5,730 nt of DNA from an uncultured Eubacteriaceae bacterium (GCA_937905915.1 CALCVR010000350.1:1-5730), one strand, 5' to 3'. Positions 1 to 5,684 are shown, counted from the first letter of the stretch. The notes: a model not told the origin generated them from the letters alone. Numbers and translations are program-made.

Positions 1-1488
1 ATGGCTTTGTCGGAAGCAGTGGCCGAAACCGACGAAGATTTGATGGAAAAATACTTTGCCGGGGAACCCTTTACCAATGAAGAATTTATCAAAGGCGTCC
101 AGTTGGGCTTGAAGTCCGGGGATATTTCCCCCATCCTGTGCGGGTCCGGCCTGAAGCTGGACGGCGTAGCTCAGCTTTTGGACTGCATTGTAGATTTGGT
201 GCCGTCAGCAGCCGATGCAGCTGGTGAAATGGCTGAAACCATGGACGGTGAACCAGTGGAGCTAAAAGTCTCGGAAGAGGATCCTGCTGCCGCCATTGTC
301 TTTAAGACGGTAGCCGACCCGTTTGTGGGAAAACTTTCTTATTTTAAAGTGATCTCCGGCAAGGTCAAGGCCGACACCCAGATGTTCAATTCCCGCACCG
401 GTCAGCCGGAAAAGATCGGCAAACTGCTGACCATCCGCGGCAAGAAGCAGGAAGATACCACCTGTGTCGTAGCGGGAGATATCGGTGCGGTGGTAAAATT
501 GGCGTCGGCCAAAACCGGCGATACGCTGTCTGCCACATCCCGCCCGGTGAAACTGGAGGGAGTCAATTTCCCAACTCCCAGTTTGTCTATGGCAGTTAAA
601 CCTAAAAATAAGGGTGACGAAGAAAAGATGGCCTCCGGCCTTAGCCGGCTCAAAGAAGAGGATCCCACCATTACGGTGAAAAATAATGTGGAAACCCATC
701 AGATGGTTTTGTCCGGTTTAGGCGAACAGCATTTGGATGTTATCGCTTCCAAGCTCAAGCAGAAATTCGGTGTGGAGCTTAAGATGAAGGCGCCTAAGGT
801 GGCCTATCGGGAGACCATCCGCAAGAAGGTCAAGGTCCAGGGCCGTCATAAGAAGCAAACCGGCGGTCACGGTCAGTTTGGCGATGTGTGGATCGAGTTC
901 GAACCCTGCGACGGTGACGACTTGGTGTTCGAGGAGAAGGTGTTCGGCGGCGCGGTACCCAAGAACTTCTTCCCGGCCGTGGAAAAAGGGCTCAGGGACT
1001 GTGTGGAACACGGCGTGCTGGCCGGATACCCGGTGGTGGGCCTGAAGGCCACGTTGGTGGACGGTTCCTATCATCCCGTAGACTCCTCAGAAATGTCCTT
1101 TAAGATGGCGGCTGCCTTGGCTTATAAAGCCGGACTGCCCCAGGCAAACCCCGTCCTACTGGAACCCATCGGCAGCGTCAAGGTGTTTATCCCGGAATCC
1201 AATATGGGCGATATCATCGGCGAGGTCAACAAACGCCGTGGCCGCGTGCTGGGCATGGATGCAGGTGAGGACGGCATGCAGGTAGTGTCAGCTGAGGCTC
1301 CAGAAGCCGAGATGTATGATTTCTCCACCTATCTGCGCCAGGTAACCCAGGGCCGCGGCAGCTTTACTATGGCCTTTGAGCGGTACGAGGAGGCTCCCTC
1401 TTTTGTGGCTCAGAAGGTTATTGATGCCGCCAAGGCCGCGAAGGCGGCCAAAGAGGCCAAGAGCGGCAAGGATGACGACGAAGAATAA
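1..1488 (+). CDS. fusA: Elongation factor G-like translational GTPase, 5'-truncated by window edge
   Basis: EF-G-family proteins use GTP to drive tRNA-mRNA translocation on the ribosome or, as paralogues, related ribosome steps in the cytoplasm. The visible 495 residues match the family from the late G domain onward: the end of domain I (about 1-70, with a CGSGLKLDGV segment), domain II (about 95-180, DPFVGKLSYFKV), domain III (about 195-270, GLGEQHLDVI at 239-248), domain IV (about 270-390, GRHKKQTGGHGQFG at 281-294 and decoding-tip GSYHPVDSSE at 355-364, with H358 matching the tip histidine of classical EF-G) and domain V (about 390-475). Family members have about 690 residues, so roughly 200, including the P-loop and other GTP-binding motifs, lie upstream; the ATG at position 1 is an internal codon. 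The GGHGQFGDVWIEFEP wording resembles the EF-G2/EF-G-like paralogue group more than the main EF-G, so fusA is a family label. An Ala/Lys-rich tail ends in DDDEE. Family assignment is very secure; the paralogue call is moderate. Confidence 0.95.
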   Translation: MALSEAVAETDEDLMEKYFAGEPFTNEEFIKGVQLGLKSGDISPILCGSGLKLDGVAQLLDCIVDLVPSAADAAGEMAETMDGEPVELKVSEEDPAAAIVFKTVADPFVGKLSYFKVISGKVKADTQMFNSRTGQPEKIGKLLTIRGKKQEDTTCVVAGDIGAVVKLASAKTGDTLSATSRPVKLEGVNFPTPSLSMAVKPKNKGDEEKMASGLSRLKEEDPTITVKNNVETHQMVLSGLGEQHLDVIASKLKQKFGVELKMKAPKVAYRETIRKKVKVQGRHKKQTGGHGQFGDVWIEFEPCDGDDLVFEEKVFGGAVPKNFFPAVEKGLRDCVEHGVLAGYPVVGLKATLVDGSYHPVDSSEMSFKMAAALAYKAGLPQANPVLLEPIGSVKVFIPESNMGDIIGEVNKRRGRVLGMDAGEDGMQVVSAEAPEAEMYDFSTYLRQVTQGRGSFTMAFERYEEAPSFVAQKVIDAAKAAKAAKEAKSGKDDDEE

Positions 1489-1524
1489 GAGAATTACTTG
1501 CCTTAGTAAGGCGTTCCCCCAAAA

Positions 1525-1556
1525 AAGAACCCCCGGTGATTTCACCGGGGGTTCTT
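1525..1556. terminator. Perfect 15-bp hairpin terminator, possibly bidirectional
   Basis: The arms 1525-1539 and 1542-1556 are exact reverse complements (AAGAACCCCCGGTGA and its complement) around a TT centre, so the real loop is TGATTTCA-like once the innermost pairs open. It begins 37 bases after the stop of the EF-G-like gene. On the plus strand the U-tract is poor (TTCTT, then AATG). On the minus strand the stem runs straight into TTTTTT, an excellent tract. It probably ends the EF-G-like mRNA and also acts as a second stop for transcripts coming leftward from the tRNA gene. Its role as a terminator is inferred from structure and position. Confidence 0.85.
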
Positions 1557-1572
1557 AATGTAAAAATGGAGC

Positions 1573-1614
1573 AAAAAAATAAAAAAGGTCGCCCCCACTA
1601 TTGCAAGGACAACC
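1573..1614 (-). terminator. Intrinsic terminator of the tRNA-Val transcript
   Basis: Reading the minus strand, GGTTGTCC (1614-1607) pairs with GGGCGACC (1594-1587) over 8 bp with two G-U wobbles and a loop of 12 bases. The stem is followed at once by TTTTTTATTTTTTT (1586-1573). It starts only a few bases after the encoded CCA end of the tRNA, the usual place for the terminator of a single tRNA gene. Wobble pairs make the stem moderate, but the U-tract is very strong. Confidence 0.75.
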
Positions 1615-1619
1615 CCCAA

Positions 1620-1695
1620 TGGTGGACGCTAACGGACTTGAACCGCTGACCCTCTGCACGTCAAGCAGATGCTCTTCCAGCTGAGCTAAGCGTCC
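1620..1695 (-). tRNA. tRNA-Val (anticodon GAC)
   Basis: A complete cloverleaf reads on the minus strand. The acceptor stem is GGACGCT (1695-1689) with AGCGTCC (1630-1624), the discriminator is A (1623) and CCA is encoded (1622-1620). The D arm is GCTC...GAGC. The anticodon stem TCTGC/GCAGA closes the loop TTGACGT, giving anticodon GAC at 1662-1660, which reads GUC and GUU. The variable region is GGGTC. The T arm is AGCGG/CCGTT with one G-U pair and loop TTCAAGT. All parts have standard lengths, and 76 bases include CCA. It stands alone, convergent to the EF-G-like gene and divergent from the DUF1385 gene, with its own promoter and terminator. Identity as valine follows from the anticodon. Confidence 0.97.
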
Positions 1696-1731
1696 TTTTT
1701 TAATTTATAGTCATTTTTTGCGACGAAATGT

Positions 1732-1760
1732 ATTATATCATTTCATTCTGAGAAAAGCAA
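1732..1760 (-). promoter_or_regulatory. Extended -10 sigma-A-type promoter for tRNA-Val
   Basis: On the minus strand TGATATAAT (1740-1732) is a consensus TATAAT box with the TGn extended -10 element. TTGCTT (1760-1755) lies 17 bases upstream as a partial -35. Transcription would start near 1725, leaving a roughly 30-base 5' leader to be removed before the mature tRNA end at 1695. Match and location are both good. Confidence 0.75.
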
Positions 1761-1840
1761 GAGGAATTTAAAAAAAATTGCGGAAATGTAAAATTTTTTG
1801 CCTAAAGGGAAAACTTCATAAAAGGTTTACGGTTGTTAAC

Positions 1841-1869
1841 TTGAATTTAAGGGAGGGATATGGTATGTT
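1841..1869 (+). promoter_or_regulatory. Candidate promoter for the DUF1385-prmC operon
   Basis: TTGAAT (1841-1846) and TATGTT (1864-1869) are 17 bases apart, each matching consensus at 4 of 6 positions, and TGG immediately before TATGTT supplies an extended -10 dinucleotide. A start near 1876 would give a leader of about 76 bases that begins just before the hairpin at 1890-1921. The match is only moderate. This reading conflicts with translation of the small ORF whose start codon lies inside the proposed -10 box, so both cannot operate on the same transcript. Confidence 0.35.
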
Positions 1870-1948
1870 TAGCATAGAAATATTTCCTCAGGTGCCCTTT
1901 CTGATTGGAAGGATTGCACCTATTGATCAGGATAAAAAGGATGGGTGA
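1865..1948 (+). CDS. Possible 27-codon upstream ORF (leader peptide)
   Basis: An ATG at 1865 is preceded at 7-8 bases by GGGAGGG (1851-1857), a strong Shine-Dalgarno. It opens 27 codons beginning MFSIEIF and ending DQDKKDG before TGA at 1946-1948. Only one codon (AAG) separates that stop from the TTG start of the DUF1385 gene, and both are in the same frame. Ribosomes finishing the peptide could reinitiate on the next gene. I recognise no homologue; it lacks features of ribosomal protein L31, often encoded beside DUF1385 genes in clostridia. It may simply be a chance open stretch, because the region also forms a good RNA hairpin and may hold the promoter. Confidence 0.3.
   Translation: MFSIEIFPQVPFLIGRIAPIDQDKKDG
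1890..1921 (+). promoter_or_regulatory. Bulged stem-loop in the DUF1385 leader
   Basis: A1890 and GGTGC (1891-1895) pair with GCACC (1916-1920) and T1921. CCTTTC (1896-1901) pairs with GGAAGG (1907-1912) with one G-U. The loop is TGATT (1902-1906), and ATT (1913-1915) is a three-base bulge on the 3' side. The 12 bp lie 15 bases upstream of the AAGGA ribosome site at 1937-1941. There is no following U-tract, so it is not an intrinsic terminator. It may be a protein- or ligand-responsive leader element or only a stability hairpin. I cannot match it to a known riboswitch. Confidence 0.5.
1937..1941 (+). promoter_or_regulatory. Ribosome binding site that fixes the TTG start of the DUF1385 gene
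   Basis: AAGGA lies 10 bases before TTG at 1952. An in-frame TGA at 1946-1948 rules out any earlier start, and the conserved family N-terminus (IIGGQALIEGV) begins 10 residues after this TTG, so the rare start codon is almost forced. Confidence 0.7.
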
Positions 1949-1951
1949 AAG

Positions 1952-2947
1952 TTGAAAAAGGCAAGAAATCCTCGGCTGGGCATCATCGGCGGCCAAGCGC
2001 TGATTGAAGGCGTTATGATGCGCGGCCCGAGGGGGACAGCATTGGCTGTGCGCGTCCCGTCAGGAGACATTGAAACAGAAGACCTGGATTGTGTAGACAT
2101 TAAAGGAAAATCGTCCTTTTTCCGCATCCCTTTGGTAAGGGGAATTGTGGGATTCATTGAATCGCTGCTTACTGGGTTCAAGGCGTTGATGCGTTCGGCG
2201 GAAAAAGCCGGTATTGATTTGGAAGAGGACGATGAGGAACCCTCTAAGTTTGAGAAATGGCTCACCGACAAACTAGGTGATAAATTGATGGGCGTGCTCA
2301 CCAGCATTGCGGCGGTGCTGGGCGTAGTGCTGGCGGTGTTTCTATTTATGTATCTGCCGTCTTTGCTCTTTAGCCTGTTACAGGGAGCGGTAGGGGATCA
2401 AATCGCCAATCTGCGCGCCGTGTTTGAAGGCGTGTTAAAGATCGCTATCTTTATTGGATACATTGCTTTGGTGTCTCACATGAAGGAGATCGGCCGTGTG
2501 TTTCAATACCATGGGGCGGAACATAAGACCATTTTTTGCTATGAAAATGGATTGGACCTGACGGTGGAAAACGTACGCAAACAATCCCGTTTCCATCCCC
2601 GCTGCGGTACGAGCTTCTTGGTTTTTATGCTGCTTGTCAGTATTCTGATTTCCTCCCTTTTGGTGTACTTTACCGACCTAGACAACAACAATATGATCTG
2701 GGTACCTATTAAAATTTTGATCCTGCCGGTTATCATGGGCGTGGGATATGAAATCATCCGATTTGCAGGGCGGCATGACAATCTACTGACCCGTATTCTT
2801 TCGGCTCCTGGTATGTGGACCCAGAGACTGACCACAAAAGAGCCAGATGACAGTATGATCGAAGTGGCAATTCAATCGGTGCTGGCGGTTCTTCCTGAAG
2901 AGGATCTGCCGCAAAAATCAGAAAACAGTGAGGTTCAAGCGTCATGA
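1952..2947 (+). CDS. DUF1385 (YqhQ-like) integral membrane protein of unknown function
   Basis: This 331-residue protein belongs to the DUF1385 family, widespread in Gram-positive bacteria; I know of no established biochemical role. Visible signatures are GGQALIEGVMMRG (13-25), YHGAEHKT (186-193), HPRCGTSFL (215-223) and a conserved end region APGMWTQRLTT (285-295). Hydrophobic spans near 113-143, 157-175, 220-240 and 250-268 indicate a membrane protein with about four or five crossings. A strongly acidic stretch (89-97) precedes the first span. The clustered His, Glu and Cys residues beside membrane spans would suit metal binding or catalysis, but that is inference. Translation starts at TTG, suggesting modest expression. 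Its TGA stop overlaps the prmC ATG (ATGA), implying co-translation. Linkage to translation genes such as prmC is common in clostridia, so a link to ribosome or release-factor biology is possible but unproven. Confidence 0.92.
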   Translation: MKKARNPRLGIIGGQALIEGVMMRGPRGTALAVRVPSGDIETEDLDCVDIKGKSSFFRIPLVRGIVGFIESLLTGFKALMRSAEKAGIDLEEDDEEPSKFEKWLTDKLGDKLMGVLTSIAAVLGVVLAVFLFMYLPSLLFSLLQGAVGDQIANLRAVFEGVLKIAIFIGYIALVSHMKEIGRVFQYHGAEHKTIFCYENGLDLTVENVRKQSRFHPRCGTSFLVFMLLVSILISSLLVYFTDLDNNNMIWVPIKILILPVIMGVGYEIIRFAGRHDNLLTRILSAPGMWTQRLTTKEPDDSMIEVAIQSVLAVLPEEDLPQKSENSEVQAS

Positions 2948-3813
2948 GCGTGACCTTTGGGCAGATTTATCATAAGGCAAAGCAGCGTTTGGCAGAGGCA
3001 GGGTGTGAAAGCCCTGCCTTTGATGTCATTCAGCTGATGGATACTGTGTTTCACATCAGCCGGGAACAGCTGGCTGTACGGGGAGAGGAAGCCGTGCCGG
3101 AAGAGATGTTGGATCAATTCCTCCATCTTGTGAAACGCCGGGCGGCCGGTTATCCCCTTCAGTACCTGGTGGGGAGATGGGAATTTATGGGCCTTCCTTT
3201 TCAGGTGGGGGAGGGGGTCCTGATCCCACGGGCCGACACAGAGGTGCTTTGTGAAAGGGTATTGGAGTTTTTAAAGGGGAAGGAAAGCCCTCGGGTTTTG
3301 GATCTGTGTTCCGGGTCGGGGGCATTGGCCATATCCATTGCACGATTTTGTCCCGGCGCACAGGTGACGGCGCTGGAGAAGTCTGCCGACGCTATGGAAT
3401 ACCTTGGGAAAAACGCCCAGCTAAATGGCGTTCAGGTGGAGATGCTGGAAGGGGATATGCTCCTTGATCCACCGGAATTGGGGAAATTTGATGTTATTGT
3501 GTGCAATCCCCCCTACATTCCCTCCTATGAATTGGAGACCCTTCCCACAGAGCTGTCCTATGAACCAGCCATGGCGCTGGACGGCGGCGGGGATGGATTG
3601 GTATTTTACCGGGCGCTTGTCCAAAATTGGCTGAAGCTTCTCAAAGAGGAAGGGCTTTTGGCTGTAGAAATCGGATCGGAACAAGGACAGTCGGTCAAAG
3701 ATCTCTTTTGTCATCATGATCTGCGTCAAGTACGGGTGTGTAAGGATCTAGCTGGTTTGGATCGGGTGGTATTGGGCGTTTTTGGTTGCAATGAGTCGGG
3801 AGATACGGTATAA
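2944..3813 (+). CDS. prmC: Peptide chain release factor N5-glutamine methyltransferase PrmC
   Basis: PrmC uses S-adenosylmethionine to methylate the side-chain amide of the glutamine in the GGQ motif of release factors RF1 and RF2, raising termination efficiency in the cytoplasm. The 289 residues match the family's usual length. A helical N-terminal substrate-binding domain (about 1-75, ending in YPLQYLVGRWEFMG) leads to IPRADTE (94-100; the family more often has IPRPDTE), SAM-binding motif I VLDLCSGSGALAISIA (118-133), acidic E145 after the next strand, catalytic NPPY (188-191) and the family stretch EPAMALDGGGDGL (207-219). GAGGT (2930-2934) inside the preceding gene is a well-placed ribosome site, and the start overlaps that gene's stop by ATGA. 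Its frequent partner prfA is not adjacent; recA follows. The stop codon lies within the -10 box of the recA promoter. Identification is secure. Confidence 0.96.
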   Translation: MSVTFGQIYHKAKQRLAEAGCESPAFDVIQLMDTVFHISREQLAVRGEEAVPEEMLDQFLHLVKRRAAGYPLQYLVGRWEFMGLPFQVGEGVLIPRADTEVLCERVLEFLKGKESPRVLDLCSGSGALAISIARFCPGAQVTALEKSADAMEYLGKNAQLNGVQVEMLEGDMLLDPPELGKFDVIVCNPPYIPSYELETLPTELSYEPAMALDGGGDGLVFYRALVQNWLKLLKEEGLLAVEIGSEQGQSVKDLFCHHDLRQVRVCKDLAGLDRVVLGVFGCNESGDTV

Positions 3814-3814
3814 T
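3786..3814 (+). promoter_or_regulatory. recA promoter embedded in the 3' end of prmC
   Basis: TTGCAA (3786-3791) and a perfect TATAAT (3809-3814) are separated by exactly 17 bases. The -10 box contains most of the prmC stop codon TAA (3811-3813). Transcription should begin near 3821, giving recA a leader of about 77 bases. This is the best plus-strand promoter match I see in the window, and its place just before recA supports independent transcription of recA-recX. Confidence 0.75.
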
Positions 3815-3824
3815 AAACCTATTA

Positions 3825-3836
3825 GAAAATATTTTC
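3825..3836. promoter_or_regulatory. Perfect 12-bp palindrome at the recA transcription start (possible operator)
   Basis: GAAAATATTTTC is its own reverse complement and sits about 4 bases after the predicted start at 3821. This is a classic place for a repressor to block transcription. It does not match the GAAC-N4-GTTC LexA box of Bacillus and many clostridia, so an SOS role is only a guess. AT-rich palindromes also arise by chance, and the 3' half takes part in an RNA pairing described for the leader. Confidence 0.35.
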
Positions 3837-3880
3837 CCAGAGCATAAAAAGAACGGGAAAACCATCGGGCAAACCGGTGG
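3832..3880 (+). promoter_or_regulatory. Structured recA leader: two abutting hairpins before the ribosome site
   Basis: Hairpin 1 pairs TTTTCCC (3832-3838) with GGGAAAA (3855-3861), 7 perfect bp around a 16-base loop. Hairpin 2 pairs CCATCGG (3862-3868) with CCGGTGG (3874-3880), 7 bp with one wobble and a five-base GCAAA loop. The second starts at the base after the first ends, allowing coaxial stacking, and the Shine-Dalgarno begins right after it. No U-tract follows, so neither is an intrinsic terminator. TTTTCC could instead pair weakly, through wobbles, with GGAAGG in the ribosome site. Pairings are read directly; function is inferred. Confidence 0.5.
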
Positions 3881-3890
3881 GAGGAAGGGG
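3881..3890 (+). promoter_or_regulatory. recA ribosome binding site, selecting ATG 3898
   Basis: GAGGAAGGGG ends 7 bases before ATG 3898. The longer in-frame alternative, GTG at 3877, lies upstream of this site and inside the second leader hairpin, so it should not be the start. Confidence 0.85.
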
Positions 3891-3897
3891 ATCGAAT

Positions 3898-5058
3898 ATG
3901 GCATCTTCCATGGATAAAAAGGGATCTGTGGCTCCTGTAAGCGACAAGAAAAAGGCGCTGGAAACAGCCCTCAACAATATTGAAAAGCAGTTCGGCAAAG
4001 GAGCCGTCATGAAGCTTGGGCAGAACCAAGGCATGAATGTGGAGGCTATCTCCACCGGTTCGCTGTCGCTGGATATGGCCCTTGGGATCGGCGGCGTCCC
4101 CAGAGGGCGCATCATTGAGATCTATGGCCCGGAATCGTCGGGTAAAACCACCTTGGCGCTGCATGTCATCGCTGAAGCACAGAAAAAGGGCGGCGAGGCT
4201 GCGTTTATCGACGTGGAGCACGCCTTAGATCCTGTGTATGCCGCCGCGCTGGGAGTGGATGTGGATTCGCTGCTGGTTTCCCAGCCGGATACCGGCGAGC
4301 AGGCCCTGGAGATCACCGAAGCACTGGTGCGTTCGGGGGCCTTGGATGTGGTAGTGGTGGACTCGGTGGCCGCCTTGGTGCCGCGGGCCGAGATTGAAGG
4401 CGAAATGGGCGATACCCATGTGGGGCTGCAAGCCAGACTTATGTCCCAGGCCCTGCGCAAATTGGCCGGCGTCATCGCCAAATCCAACTGCGTGGCAATT
4501 TTCATCAACCAGTTGCGTGAAAAAGTAGGGGTCAGCTATGGCAATCCAGAAGTCACCCCCGGCGGCCGGGCCCTAAAGTTTTACGCCAGCGTGCGTATCG
4601 ACGTGCGCCGCATAGAGACATTGAAAAACGGTACCGAAATGGTGGGGTCCCGTACCCGTGCCAAAGTGGTAAAGAACAAGGTGGCGCCGCCCTTTAAGGT
4701 GGCGGAATTCGACGTCATGTACGGCAAGGGTATTTCCCGGGAAGGGGAGCTGCTGGATATGGCGGTATCGACCAATGTGGTGCAGAAGAGCGGATCCTGG
4801 TTCTCTTATGGAGATGTCCGTTTGGGTCAAGGCCGGGACGCTGCCAAGAACTATTTTGCAGACAATCCCGAAGTAGCCTCTGAAGTGGAAGCTAAAGTCC
4901 GGGAGAAGATGAAGGAACAGGAGGAGGCCAAAACAAAACCACGCCGTCCTGTTTCCAGTCCAGCCCCAGCTCCTGCGCCGGCGGCCAAGGCTGTGGAAGC
5001 ACCGAAACCGGCCCGAAAAGCGGTGGATATCGACATTCTGGTGGATGACGACGAATGA
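3898..5058 (+). CDS. recA: Recombinase RecA
   Basis: RecA polymerises on single-stranded DNA, uses ATP to drive strand exchange in recombinational repair and, as a filament, stimulates LexA self-cleavage. From ATG 3898 the product has 386 residues. Visible parts are the N-terminal helix region ([21 protein letters not shown], about 21-41), Walker [10 protein letters not shown] (77-85), Walker [13 protein letters not shown] (149-160), DNA-binding loop L1 region ([20 protein letters not shown], about 161-180), and the L2 region beginning NQLREKVGV (204-212), with Q205 as the ATP-sensing glutamine. The C-terminal domain contains [22 protein letters not shown] (about 299-320). A Pro/Ala-rich linker (about 350-372) and acidic end ([11 protein letters not shown]) extend beyond the core; the acidic tail is typical of the family and the linker length varies. 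It has its own promoter and structured leader, and overlaps recX by ATGA. I found no canonical LexA box upstream. Confidence 0.98.
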   Translation: MASSMDKKGSVAPVSDKKKALETALNNIEKQFGKGAVMKLGQNQGMNVEAISTGSLSLDMALGIGGVPRGRIIEIYGPESSGKTTLALHVIAEAQKKGGEAAFIDVEHALDPVYAAALGVDVDSLLVSQPDTGEQALEITEALVRSGALDVVVVDSVAALVPRAEIEGEMGDTHVGLQARLMSQALRKLAGVIAKSNCVAIFINQLREKVGVSYGNPEVTPGGRALKFYASVRIDVRRIETLKNGTEMVGSRTRAKVVKNKVAPPFKVAEFDVMYGKGISREGELLDMAVSTNVVQKSGSWFSYGDVRLGQGRDAAKNYFADNPEVASEVEAKVREKMKEQEEAKTKPRRPVSSPAPAPAPAAKAVEAPKPARKAVDIDILVDDDE

Positions 5059-5684
5059 TAGTGTCCATTGACCGGCTCAAACGCCGTAAAGACGGCATGA
5101 TAGAAGCAATCAGCGGCGAAGAATGCCTGTGTCTTTTCGATGAGGAAACGCTGGAACATCCTGGGCTTACGGAAGGAAGCCAGTGGGATTGGGAGGAGCT
5201 TTGGGAGCTTTCCTTAGAAGCACAGGAGCGGTTTGCCAAACGAAAGGCGCTAAACCTGCTGTCCAGACGGGACTACTCTATGGAGGAGCTGTGCGGGAAG
5301 CTGGAGCAGACAATAGATCGTGAAGCAGCTGAACGAGTCGTCTGCCGGATGCAGGAATTGGGCCTTGTGGACGATCAGAAGTACGCCGAGCGTTTGGCAC
5401 GGGATCTGATGGAACGCAAATGTTTTGCACCGTCAAGAGCCAGGCGGGAGCTGATTCAAAAAGGCGTTGACCGGGATACGGCCCAGAGGGCGGTGGAGCG
5501 GATAGAGTATTACCCAGAACAGTCCATCGGCCGTATTGTGGAGAAAAAATATGGCGGCGTCATTGAGGATGAGAAAAAACTGCGTCGGGTGTTTTCAGCC
5601 CTACAGCGGTATGGATACAATGCCTATGAAATCTGGCCGGCCTTACGACCTTTTTTAAGGGAAGGTTTGTCGGAGGACCAGTGA
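5055..5684 (+). CDS. recX: Regulatory protein RecX, modulator of RecA
   Basis: RecX binds RecA and its filaments and usually limits filament growth or ATPase and strand-exchange activity. The 209-residue product fits Firmicute RecX length. An N-terminal segment (1-55) precedes repeated three-helix units. The first has [23 protein letters not shown] (61-83), followed by [20 protein letters not shown] (99-118), then [20 protein letters not shown] (128-147), and a final unit ending [12 protein letters not shown] (186-197). The ATG overlaps the recA stop (ATGA), and no strong Shine-Dalgarno is visible before it. Synthesis therefore probably depends on ribosomes finishing recA, keeping RecX below RecA. 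Adjacency to recA confirms the call. No terminator separates it from the next start at 5722. Confidence 0.94.
   Translation: MIVSIDRLKRRKDGMIEAISGEECLCLFDEETLEHPGLTEGSQWDWEELWELSLEAQERFAKRKALNLLSRRDYSMEELCGKLEQTIDREAAERVVCRMQELGLVDDQKYAERLARDLMERKCFAPSRARRELIQKGVDRDTAQRAVERIEYYPEQSIGRIVEKKYGGVIEDEKKLRRVFSALQRYGYNAYEIWPALRPFLREGLSEDQ

Noticed and set aside
1..3. ATG at the window start as the true start of the EF-G-like gene
   Set aside because: The protein begins in the middle of EF-G domain I and lacks all GTP-binding motifs; the frame is open to the edge, so the gene is cut by the window.
262..1074. Long minus-strand open frames (262-699 and 718-1074) inside the EF-G-like gene
   Set aside because: They lie opposite a strongly conserved protein, show no family motif and have low-complexity shadow composition.
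1500..1512. Small hairpin GCCTT-AGT-AAGGC just after the EF-G-like stop
   Set aside because: It has only 5 bp and no U-tract follows; the 15-bp hairpin at 1525-1556 is the plausible terminator.
1376..1558. 60-codon plus-strand frame overlapping the EF-G-like end and the terminator
   Set aside because: It is Arg/Pro-rich, out of frame with a conserved gene and ends in the terminator stem.
1902..1929. Pseudoknot between loop TGAT (1902-1905) and ATCA (1926-1929), as in small riboswitches
   Set aside because: Only four bases link the stem to the downstream partner, too few to cross a stem of about 12 bp; the match is also short enough to be chance.
3851..3866. GAAC at 3851-3854 as part of a LexA (SOS) box
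   Set aside because: The required GTTC four bases later is missing (AAAC is found), so it is only a half-site.
3877..3897. GTG at 3877 as the recA start (seven extra residues)
   Set aside because: It lies inside a leader hairpin and upstream of the strong ribosome site that serves ATG 3898.
3748..4221. 157-codon minus-strand frame across the prmC-recA junction
   Set aside because: It runs antisense to recA, its promoter and its leader, and shows no recognisable domain or convincing ribosome site.
4122..4830. Minus-strand open frames opposite recA (4122-4508, 4225-4431, 4573-4830)
   Set aside because: They mirror the codon bias of recA and contain no recognisable motif.
4851..5239. Minus-strand frames rich in Ser/Ala across the recA-recX junction
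   Set aside because: Their composition is the complement of the Pro/Ala linker and acidic codons of recA, and they show no independent gene signals.
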